13,303 bases of DNA from positions 1-13,303 of the forward strand of contig UNSJ01000050.1 of assembly GCA_900548405.1 (NCBI GenBank). Reading direction: 5' to 3'. The DNA is from Candidatus Gastranaerophilales bacterium (GTDB lineage: Bacteria; Cyanobacteriota; Vampirovibrionia; Gastranaerophilales; Gastranaerophilaceae). Positions 5,098-11,672 of the stretch are shown here, piece after piece. The notes beneath the pieces are model-generated. The model was not told the origin of the DNA. It ran no database searches and was given only the letters and a program-made list of their open reading frames with translations. Numbering within the stretch: position 1 is the first letter of the stretch; each line of letters opens with the position of its first letter. The position numbers were made by a program, and so were the translations under genes.

Positions 5098-7881
5098 TTA
5101 TATATCTACAGGTCTGCCTTTTTTGACCTGTGGTTTTAACGGGAAAATTAATCTATCTTCAAGCATAACTATTTCATGAGGTTGTAGATTAAAATGGTTT
5201 GCAAAACTTTCTAAATCGTACCAATTCATAAACTTTCGGTCATTCATAAATTGTTCTGCTTTTTCTTCATCAAAGCCATCCAGTGTTAATATCGCACCTT
5301 TGTTGCAGGTTTTTATATCCACTAATTTATTATTTGCAACATTTAGCACATTCTTAAAATCTTCATTATTTGAAAATATTTTTATTGCTTCTTCAATATC
5401 TTGAATAGCTTTATCATAAGCACCGTCATTAATATAAATGATACTACATTGATACAAATAATCTGCCAGTTCTTGTTTAGTATTTTCTAATGCTTCAAGA
5501 AATACATTGTTATTAGGATAAATATTTATTAATTCATTAATCAATTTGTATGCCGTCTGATAGTGATTCTTATTAAATTCATCTATAAAATTCTCATATT
5601 TTTCTATATTATTTAAAAGTTCTAAAAATTGTTTTTCATTATTTATTCCTATTGCAAAATTCATTTGTTTCTTTGCTTCTTCTATATTTCCTTCTCCAAA
5701 CTTCTTTAAGCCTTGCATATAAAAAGATTCTGACTGATTAATCGAGTTGTTAATCAGTTTACATTTATCTTTTATATCATTAGATTCAGAATTAATTTTT
5801 AATAATTCCTCAAATATTATCTTTGCATCTTCTAATTTCTTATTCTTTAAAAAATTTTCAGCTTTGGTTACTTTTTTATCCCATTTTTCATTTTCTTTGT
5901 TGATAATTTTCTTTAATAATTCTGAATATTTTTCTAATGAAAATATTTCGATTGCTTTTTGTATGTAGTATTTAGCTTTTGAAATTTGTTTTTTATTGAA
6001 GAAATCCACAGCTACAATATAATAATTTTCTGCTTGTTCTTTTGGTTTTATTTCTTCGTTACTATATATCTTCAGCCATGCTGTGTTAATTTTATTAGCT
6101 TCTATTTCAGCTTTAATTTCTTTGTTTAAATTTTCTAAGCGTAACACTAAATTTTGTTTTATTAATTTTCTTTTTGTCCAATCTAATAGTTGCTTATAAT
6201 TAGTTTTTAAAAATTTACAAGGCTCATTGTTACCATTGTCGTTCTTTTCTTTAATTTTTATCAAATCATTAATTAAACTTTCGAATTCGGAATCCAAAAA
6301 TGCTTTGTCTTTTGTCGTTAAAAGATACTTGCAACGAGCGTATGCTCTAAGTATGTAATATTCAGACAAAGACTTCCTTTTAATTGCTTTATCAAGTTCA
6401 TTTACTGCCGTTTTATATGTATAATCTTTTGCACTTTTTTTATTTACAAGTAATTGGGCATACAAATAAAAGTGATTATGTTTTGATTGTCCATTACGTA
6501 AAAAAAATGATAAGCAGTTTTCCATGTGGTTTAAAATATCATTTGAAGGAGTTTTACCAAGTTCATATCCTTTTATGTAATCATCTGTAGCTACTGCATA
6601 ATATTGTTGAAAATAATTAATTTCAGCTCTCGTGTAATAATACAAAGCATTATCAGGCTCTATTGATATAGCCTTGCTTAATTCTTCTTTTGCCTTATTG
6701 GGATTATAATTTTCTTTGTATAATAAACCTTTCTCATAATAATATTTTGCATTTTTACTATTTTTATTTATTGCTTTGTTAAAATATTCTATTGCACCAT
6801 CATAATCATATTCTTTCTTCTTTTTAAGTCCAAGTTTAAAAAATTTTTCCGCTTCTTGATTATTAATTTGTGATATTCTTTGTTTAAGTTCTTCTTTTTT
6901 TAAATATTCTTTTTCTTCTTGTAATTTTGAACATTTATTGATAAATTCTTGTGCTGATTTTTTTAACGAACTTTTGCTACTAATTTTTGTATAATATTCA
7001 ATAGCTTGTTTGTATTCTTTTAAATCTTGATATATTTCACCTATTTTGAAATTGTACTTATCTAACTTCCCTGCAATGAATTCTTTAACTTCAATGTGGC
7101 TCAAGGTTTGAGAAATTTCTTTAGTTTTAGTAATCGCAGTTTTTAAATCTTCAATAGCTTTATTTTTGTAAGACTCTTGATTAAATCCTAAGTAAGCTAT
7201 AGCTCTATTATAATAAATATCTGGAATTTCTTTGTTATCCTTTACTTTGTTATAAAGCAATATGTAAGTGTAGTAGAATACTGCATCGTGAAAAGCTTTA
7301 TTATCTATACTCTTTTTTGCCAATAAACATAAATCTTCATAGTTTAAATAAGATATGATATTTTTTACTTTGTTAAAATATTCCTTTGCTTTTTCTGTTT
7401 CAGAACTGTTATTGTATAACTTTGCAATAGAAAAATTTAGTTCTAAAAATTCTATATCTGAACCATGAGTTTTGATATTTTGTTCAACAAGATTTTTTAA
7501 ATTTTCAACATCTTCCAATGAACCTTCTTGTTTGCATTTTTGTAATATACTATCAAGTTGCTTTTCTTTTTCTGATTTTTCTAAATTTTGTTTGTTTTTA
7601 ACATTTTGCTTATTGAGCAATGGTTTAATAATATATGATACACCTTTTTCTTTCCTAAAAACTTCATACTTTTCTTTATTATATTTAGAAAAGTATCCAT
7701 GCAAACATCCTAATATCATCAATGAAAGTTGAATTATTCCACCTATATTAACAACAAATTCATCTGATATCTCGACTTCAAATGCTAAACAAACACATGC
7801 AAAGAAAAACAAGATTAACGCAATCCGCCAAACATGAGAAAAGAATAGTATTAATTTCATTGATATTGTCTCGTTTTTCAT
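5098..7881 (-). CDS. Membrane-anchored TPR-repeat protein with C-terminal HhH-like domain (927 aa)
   Basis: Two hydrophobic helices at ~10-34 and 42-63 anchor the N-terminus. A long Lys/Glu/Asn-rich helical region follows, with recognisable TPR units at ~222-250 (YYNRAIAYLGF...AIEDLKTAI), ~345-373 (AEKFFKLGLKKKKEYDYDG...), ~379-407 and ~412-440, and several degenerate ones up to ~860. TPRs make protein scaffolds. Residues ~866-915 (TLDGFDEEKAEQFMNDRKF...DLESFANHFNLQPHEI) resemble a helix-hairpin-helix of the ComEA/HHH_3 kind, which may bind DNA or act as a protein module. The C-terminus is basic and ends KKGRPVDI, related to the nuclease and ATPase tails. The start ATG is preceded by AGAGGA lying within a 33-bp repeat of the ATPase 3' end. 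It is the largest member of the operon and a plausible membrane scaffold for the nuclease and ATPase. Confidence 0.8.
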   Translation of the reverse strand: MKNETISMKLILFFSHVWRIALILFFFACVCLAFEVEISDEFVVNIGGIIQLSLMILGCLHGYFSKYNKEKYEVFRKEKGVSYIIKPLLNKQNVKNKQNLEKSEKEKQLDSILQKCKQEGSLEDVENLKNLVEQNIKTHGSDIEFLELNFSIAKLYNNSSETEKAKEYFNKVKNIISYLNYEDLCLLAKKSIDNKAFHDAVFYYTYILLYNKVKDNKEIPDIYYNRAIAYLGFNQESYKNKAIEDLKTAITKTKEISQTLSHIEVKEFIAGKLDKYNFKIGEIYQDLKEYKQAIEYYTKISSKSSLKKSAQEFINKCSKLQEEKEYLKKEELKQRISQINNQEAEKFFKLGLKKKKEYDYDGAIEYFNKAINKNSKNAKYYYEKGLLYKENYNPNKAKEELSKAISIEPDNALYYYTRAEINYFQQYYAVATDDYIKGYELGKTPSNDILNHMENCLSFFLRNGQSKHNHFYLYAQLLVNKKSAKDYTYKTAVNELDKAIKRKSLSEYYILRAYARCKYLLTTKDKAFLDSEFESLINDLIKIKEKNDNGNNEPCKFLKTNYKQLLDWTKRKLIKQNLVLRLENLNKEIKAEIEANKINTAWLKIYSNEEIKPKEQAENYYIVAVDFFNKKQISKAKYYIQKAIEIFSLEKYSELLKKIINKENEKWDKKVTKAENFLKNKKLEDAKIIFEELLKINSESNDIKDKCKLINNSINQSESFYMQGLKKFGEGNIEEAKKQMNFAIGINNEKQFLELLNNIEKYENFIDEFNKNHYQTAYKLINELINIYPNNNVFLEALENTKQELADYLYQCSIIYINDGAYDKAIQDIEEAIKIFSNNEDFKNVLNVANNKLVDIKTCNKGAILTLDGFDEEKAEQFMNDRKFMNWYDLESFANHFNLQPHEIVMLEDRLIFPLKPQVKKGRPVDI

Positions 7882-7885
7882 TTAT

Positions 7886-7918
7886 TCCTCTTAAAAATCA
7901 ATAGTCCTGCCACCTCTT
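7886..7918. repeat. 33-bp direct repeat, copy 1 (behind DUF1257)
   Basis: This copy matches 8307-8339 at 32 of 33 positions, offset by 421 bp. Read on the minus strand, in a frame different from DUF1257, it encodes RGGRTIDF followed by TAA and the ribosome site of the TPR gene. The single difference (7906 versus 8327) changes AGG to AGA, a synonymous Arg codon change. Confidence 0.9.
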
Positions 7919-8297
7919 AAATGCTTATAGTAAGCAAAATAGAATTATCTTCTAGGACTTCTTCTTGTTCAAGTTTATAAGAAGGATTTTTTTTAATTTG
8001 AGATTTTATGTTATCGCAAATCTGTTTTTGAACTTTTTCTTTTGCCAACTGATTATAATGTTCAGAAACTTTATCACGAAAATGTTTAATATCATCTTTC
8101 CAGTCATTATAACCTCTTGTTTGTATTTCATACTCGCCAGTTTTGCTTTTTATAAAATGAAGTTCATAGCATTCAATATCACAAATTAACTCATTATCCT
8201 TCTCTAAATAATGCACATTTGCTTTTTTAAAAGCCTTTTTTAGAATTTCTTTATCATTGAACTTAGTTTTGTATTTTAATTTCATATATACAGACAT
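7917..8297 (-). CDS. DUF1257 / Ycf35-like protein (126 aa), possibly lacking its tail through a frameshift
   Basis: Biochemical role unknown; DUF1257 proteins are best known from cyanobacteria and plastids (Ycf35). The N-terminus (KLKYKTKFNDKEILKKAFKKANV) matches the opening strand and helix of the family. The middle (YELHFIKSKTGEYEIQTRGYNDW) corresponds to its central sheet. The end (HYNQLAKEKVQKQICDNI...EEEVLEDNSILLTISI; here EQEEVLEDNSI) mirrors the typical YAYHTV...VVEEEVQEDGTIRL close. The strong GAGGAG site overlaps the ATPase stop codon. The minus-strand stop occurs at GCATTTAAGAGG: with one extra T the frame would continue LRGGRTIDF and stop, giving 135 residues and exactly the tail of the ATPase. 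So the gene may have lost its tail by a one-base deletion in a T run, or the base call is wrong. The core domain is complete either way. Confidence 0.7.
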   Translation of the reverse strand: MSVYMKLKYKTKFNDKEILKKAFKKANVHYLEKDNELICDIECYELHFIKSKTGEYEIQTRGYNDWKDDIKHFRDKVSEHYNQLAKEKVQKQICDNIKSQIKKNPSYKLEQEEVLEDNSILLTISI

Positions 8298-8306
8298 AAT
8301 TTACAC

Positions 8307-8339
8307 TCCTCTTAAAAATCAATAGTTCTGCCACCTCTT
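8307..8339. repeat. 33-bp direct repeat, copy 2 (ATPase 3' end)
   Basis: The in-frame copy. On the minus strand it encodes the last residues of the AAA+ ATPase (RGGRTIDF), its TAA stop and the AGAGGAG ribosome site for DUF1257. It is the likely parent or sister of the copy at 7886-7918. Confidence 0.9.
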
Positions 8340-10018
8340 GTGCGTTCAATTGTTTCAGTGGTTTTCTTTGCTCTTTCTTTCTTCTTGACCGTTTCTTCTG
8401 TTTCTTCTGGCACATAATTATAATTTTCATCATGTGCGGTAGCAGCTACAGCTCTTTCATTTGCCCACTCTCTAATAGCCAAAATCTGCTCTGATTGTGT
8501 TGTAGAAAGTGGTACAGTATTTTTTATAACCTTAAATAAATCTTCTTCTTTTAATGTTCTGTTTTCTGAAAACGCTTCAAATAATGCTGAAACTACAACT
8601 TGCTCAATCTCTGAACCTCCAAAGCCTTCTGTTGACTGTGATAGCCTATTCAATAAATCATCTATAATAGCAAAATCCTTTGACTTACTATTTTTTAGCC
8701 TTTTTTCAAGGTGAAGTTTAAAAATTATTTTGCGTTCATTAACCGTAGGAAGGTCAACAAAAAATATCTCGTCAAATCTGCCTTTTCTAAGCATCTCAGC
8801 AGGTAATCTTGAAATATTATTTGCTGTAGCAATAACGAATACTGGTTTAGTTTTTTCATTCATCCAGGTAAGGAATGTTCCAAATACTCTTGAAGTTGTT
8901 CCGCCATCCATTTCACCGCCAGAACTACCGCCAAACCCTTTTTCAATCTCATCAATCCAAAGAATTGAAGGTGCAACGGCTTCGGCTGTCTGTATTGCTT
9001 TTCTCATGTTTTCTTCTGAACTGCCAACAAGTCCAGAGAAAATTTTACCAACATCAAGACGCAATAAAGGTAATTGCCACATCGCACTCATAGCCTTAGC
9101 CGTCATTGACTTTCCGCAGCCTGCAACCCCTGTAATTAATACACCTTTAGGTGCAGGCAAATTGTAATCTTTTTGGGCTGTTCCAAGCCATGAATTATTG
9201 CGTTTGGATAACCATTTTTTCATATTTTCTAAACCACCAACATCATCAATGTTTACGGTGGTATTGATAAATTCAAGGATTCCAGTCTTTTTTATAACTT
9301 GACATTTTTCTTCTAGGATAATATCAAGTTCTTTAACTGTTAATTGTCCTTTTGTAACCATAGCACGTGCAAAAGCATTCTCAGCTTCTTGCAGGGTTAA
9401 ACCTTGAGCAGTCTTACATAACAGTTCCTTTCCTTTTTCATCAAGGTCGATTAAAATTCCAGAACCTTCATTCATATCAAGCATTTCATCTAAAAGGCTT
9501 TTGAGTTCATCTAATGTAGGTAAATCAAATTCAACAACAGTAATATCTTTTTGCAAATCATTAGGTAAAACAAGTGTTGGGGCAAGAATAACAACATTTT
9601 TAGAACATTCAGCATTTTTTAATGAACCTGCAACATCTCTGATTTTTCTTATAAATTCATAATCCGCATTTCTGCCTTGAATGCCTAAAAGAGGGTGAAC
9701 ATCTTTTAATACAAGTATTGCTGGTTTGTTATAACTATCAATAAAACTCAAAGCTTCAACAGGATTTTCAGCATTATTTATCTTTTCTTGTCCGTTATTA
9801 ATAAGTTTATTTAATCCTTCGGTAACACTCCAGACAAGCACATCTCTTTTGATTTTTATAGCTTTAGTATTATTTGCAATTTTTGTAATAAGCCCTATTG
9901 CACGTATTTCTTCCCAAGTTGAAATATACACAAAACTGAACCTTGCTTTAAAAAGGTTTGTTAAATATTGTTCAGTTTTCTTGATACCTTCCAGCTTTAA
10001 AGTTGCAGTTTTTGCCAT
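8312..10018 (-). CDS. Ycf46-like AAA+ ATPase (568 aa)
   Basis: An ATP-driven protein remodeller by family. The N-terminal region (ARFSFVYISTWEEIRAI, ~25-41, through a degenerate nucleotide-binding-like domain to ~240) is the hallmark of Ycf46-type ATPases. The functional AAA module at ~255-500 has Walker A GVAGCGKS (297-304), Walker B SILWIDEIE (Asp356, Glu357), sensor 1 with Asn400/401 (IATANNISRLP), an Arg finger in RKGRFDEIFF (~411-420) and sensor 2 GGSEIEQV (~467). All residues for ATP hydrolysis appear intact. From ~530 a charged, probably disordered linker leads to the final RGGRTIDF. The start ATG is 2 bp after the radical SAM stop, with GTGAGG inside that gene's last codons, so translation is probably coupled. 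The natural engine of the operon; its substrate is unknown, and proteins bearing the shared tail are candidates. Confidence 0.85.
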   Translation of the reverse strand: MAKTATLKLEGIKKTEQYLTNLFKARFSFVYISTWEEIRAIGLITKIANNTKAIKIKRDVLVWSVTEGLNKLINNGQEKINNAENPVEALSFIDSYNKPAILVLKDVHPLLGIQGRNADYEFIRKIRDVAGSLKNAECSKNVVILAPTLVLPNDLQKDITVVEFDLPTLDELKSLLDEMLDMNEGSGILIDLDEKGKELLCKTAQGLTLQEAENAFARAMVTKGQLTVKELDIILEEKCQVIKKTGILEFINTTVNIDDVGGLENMKKWLSKRNNSWLGTAQKDYNLPAPKGVLITGVAGCGKSMTAKAMSAMWQLPLLRLDVGKIFSGLVGSSEENMRKAIQTAEAVAPSILWIDEIEKGFGGSSGGEMDGGTTSRVFGTFLTWMNEKTKPVFVIATANNISRLPAEMLRKGRFDEIFFVDLPTVNERKIIFKLHLEKRLKNSKSKDFAIIDDLLNRLSQSTEGFGGSEIEQVVVSALFEAFSENRTLKEEDLFKVIKNTVPLSTTQSEQILAIREWANERAVAATAHDENYNYVPEETEETVKKKERAKKTTETIERTRGGRTIDF

Positions 10019-10020
10019 AT

Positions 10021-10599
10021 TTACCTCACTAATTCCGCTAATGCTTTAAAATCACCCATGCCAGTCATTACAACTTTATTGTCTGGGCTTATGCGTACTT
10101 CAATCTTATTCTTACATTCGGTTATTACTTTTTGGTTATATCTATCTGTCAAAAAGTAATAATTTTGATTACTTGAACCAACCCAGGCACGTGAATAGTC
10201 TGTTTTATCCTGTTCATATCTGCCATCTATCAGAATATCAACGTATTTAATCAGTTCTTGAAAGTCTTTGTTATCTTTAAGGGCTGAATATTCATACCCA
10301 GTAAATAGAATTACAGACAGCCCAATCTCTTGAACTGCCTTACTTATCTCTGTTACTGCTTCAATCTGCTCTAACGGTTCACCACCAAGCCAAGTTATAC
10401 CTTCAACCCTGTCTTTATACTGCTTAATTAGTTCTATAAAATCTTTTGTATCGTAGGTAGTTCCGCCCTCTTTATCCCACATGTGAGAATTGGCACAACC
10501 TTTACAATGCAAAGAACACCCTTGAACCCAGATAGCAAAACGGGTTCCAACACCTTCAACATTGGTTATAGGAATATATGAATTTATCCTAATGTCCAT
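10021..10599 (-). CDS. Radical SAM protein, NrdG-like activase fold (192 aa)
   Basis: The N-terminus contains WVQGCSLHCKGCAN, a C-x3-C-x2-C motif (Cys28, 32, 35) that binds the [4Fe-4S] cluster used to cleave S-adenosylmethionine. WLGGEP (GGEP at 72-75) contacts SAM. Length and layout match the compact activases of anaerobic ribonucleotide reductase and related glycyl-radical enzymes, but no glycyl-radical partner is present in the window. The partner may be a neighbour such as DUF2997. I start the gene at ATG 10599 (MDIRINSYIP): GAGGAG lies ~10 bases upstream, inside the DUF2997 coding region, with an 11-nt overlap. A longer frame to 10743 runs wholly over DUF2997 and adds no recognisable domain. 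Overlap implies translational coupling and similar dosage. Enzyme class confident; substrate unknown. Confidence 0.85.
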   Translation of the reverse strand: MDIRINSYIPITNVEGVGTRFAIWVQGCSLHCKGCANSHMWDKEGGTTYDTKDFIELIKQYKDRVEGITWLGGEPLEQIEAVTEISKAVQEIGLSVILFTGYEYSALKDNKDFQELIKYVDILIDGRYEQDKTDYSRAWVGSSNQNYYFLTDRYNQKVITECKNKIEVRISPDNKVVMTGMGDFKALAELVR

Positions 10600-10801
10600 T
10601 CTGTTGATACTCCTCATTTGAAGTATAGATATGTTGTTCTGTTTCGTTGTATTCGTGAGTGAACTCTGATTTAACAGTCCTTGCTCCTGTAAGATTTTCA
10701 ACTTCTTTAATGTAACCCAAGCAGGATTTACCTTTAATGCCAACTGTTTCGGATTCTATTCTGCCATCAGGATATACTCTTATTTTAATTTGCTTTGCCA
10801 T
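10589..10801 (-). CDS. DUF2997 protein (70 aa)
   Basis: A small cytoplasmic protein of unknown function and first gene of the operon. MAKQIKIRVYPDGRIESETV followed by GIKGKSCLGYIKEVENLTGA matches the DUF2997 pattern: an opening strand pair with P-D-G, then G-x-x-G-x-x-C with an invariant Cys (here Cys27) and a helix. The remaining ~25 residues are acidic and polar. DUF2997 and DUF1257 genes are, to my recollection, neighbours in cyanobacteria as well, which supports both calls here. The 3' end overlaps the radical SAM start by 11 nt. The conserved Cys makes it a candidate substrate, sulfur carrier or cluster partner for that enzyme, but this is inference. The start ATG at 10801 has AGGAAA about 9 bases upstream. 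Confidence 0.75.
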   Translation of the reverse strand: MAKQIKIRVYPDGRIESETVGIKGKSCLGYIKEVENLTGARTVKSEFTHEYNETEQHIYTSNEEYQQNGH

Positions 10802-10817
10802 ATCACAATTTCCTATC

Positions 10818-11008
10818 TTTTACACCATATTATCTAAAATGATGTATAAAACTGAAAAGCCGTATCAAGTCTGAATTTAGACTTATACGGTTTTACTGTT
10901 AAAGATTATTTATACACCGTTACTGTAAAAAAATGTTTGTGTTATGATTTTCTTGTAGAATTTATACACCTGAATAGATAGTCTGTTGTATATTTTACGG
11001 TGTATTAG
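10818..11008. repeat. Cluster of TACACC-type repeats in the operon leader / integrase 3' flank
   Basis: ATTTATACACC occurs exactly at 10908-10918 and again at 10960-10970, 52 bp apart, about five helical turns. A related CTTTTACACC is at 10817-10826, and an inverted form (GGTGTATTAG on plus) at 10999-11008 overlaps the integrase stop codon. On the minus strand the two perfect copies read GGTGTATAAAT, which contains TATAAA and could be -10 elements for the operon, though no good -35 is seen. Alternatives are integrase arm-type sites or operators for an unseen regulator. Confidence 0.5.
10855..10894. terminator. Bulged hairpin with A/T flanks between integrase and operon
   Basis: The arms AAAA-CCGTAT-AAGTCT and AGACTT-ATACGG-TTTT pair perfectly apart from two single-base bulges (G10859 and C10866) around a GAATTT loop. 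A/T runs on both sides make it terminator-like in either direction. It lies downstream of the integrase gene and upstream of DUF2997, both on the minus strand, so it may end integrase transcription or act as an attenuator in the operon leader. Confidence 0.6.
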
Positions 11009-11568
11009 AGTTCAAAATTATTGTAAGAGTAGTCAATTTCTTCCTGAGCTATGCCAATATATCTAAGTGTTATGGCTGGACTTGAATGGTTTAAAATTTT
11101 CTGTAACAATGCCACATCATTATTCTGCTTATAAAAGAAATACCCGAATGTCTTACGCATCGTATGTGTACCTACATTGGCGGTAATTCCAAGATGTTCA
11201 CACGCTTCATTTATAAATCTATATACCTGAGAGCGGTCAAGTCTGCAATGCTTTTTGCCCACAAACAAAGGTTCATCAGAACTAATTGAGTATGTTTTAT
11301 CTCTTTCAACTAAATATTTTTTAACAAGACCTCTTAATTTTTCATTTAGCGGAAATCGTTTATACTTACCTGTTTTCTTCTCTATAATTTCTACATACTG
11401 CTTGTTTCTGACATCCTCAATATCCAAATTCAAAATATCACTAATACGTAAACCTGTATTTGTGCCAAATGCCCATATAAGCTGATTTCTACGACTGTGC
11501 CTTGCTAAATATTTTTCTATAGCCACTACATCTTCTTTGCGTTTTATTGGTTCTACTAAGTTCTTCAT
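11005..11568 (-). CDS. Single-domain tyrosine recombinase / integrase (187 aa)
   Basis: It catalyses site-specific recombination through a phosphotyrosine link. The catalytic set is complete: Arg in TGLRISDIL, Lys in the KKTGKYKRFP beta-turn, HTMRKTFG (His and Arg), LNHSSPAITLRYIG (second His and the nucleophilic Tyr). There is no N-terminal SAM-like core-binding domain; it begins MKNLVEPIKRKEDVVAIEKYL and enters the catalytic domain at once. This short form is common in Firmicutes-type phages and mobile elements. Start ATG 11568 has AAAGGA about 8 bases upstream. Next to the seven-gene operon and flanked by repeats, it may be the enzyme that moved the segment or may switch a local site, but no attachment-site pair was found in the window. 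Confidence 0.85.
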   Translation of the reverse strand: MKNLVEPIKRKEDVVAIEKYLARHSRRNQLIWAFGTNTGLRISDILNLDIEDVRNKQYVEIIEKKTGKYKRFPLNEKLRGLVKKYLVERDKTYSISSDEPLFVGKKHCRLDRSQVYRFINEACEHLGITANVGTHTMRKTFGYFFYKQNNDVALLQKILNHSSPAITLRYIGIAQEEIDYSYNNFEL

Positions 11569-11657
11569 TTTTACATTCCTTTCTGTCTTTGTGGTGCATT
11601 TAAGAATGTAATAAGAGAACTGATATTTTGAAACATGCCTGTAAAATCGCTTGTTTG

Positions 11658-11666
11658 TGCTATAAT
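11658..11666 (+). promoter_or_regulatory. Extended -10 promoter for the RhuM gene, apparently leaderless
   Basis: TGCTATAAT at 11658-11666 is a perfect extended -10 (TGnTATAAT). No good -35 is present, which extended -10 promoters tolerate. Transcription would start about seven bases downstream, at or next to the A of the ATG at 11673, leaving no room for a Shine-Dalgarno site. Confidence 0.6.
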
Positions 11667-11672
11667 TAGGTC

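Noticed and set aside
8730..9167. Plus-strand frames opposite the ATPase and the TPR gene
   Set aside because: They lie antisense to well-supported conserved proteins, have no plausible ribosome sites or family signatures, and look like composition shadows.
10600..10743. Longer N-terminus for the radical SAM protein
   Set aside because: It lies entirely over DUF2997 in another frame, adds no known domain, and the ATG at 10599 has a proper GAGGAG site and matches the family's start.
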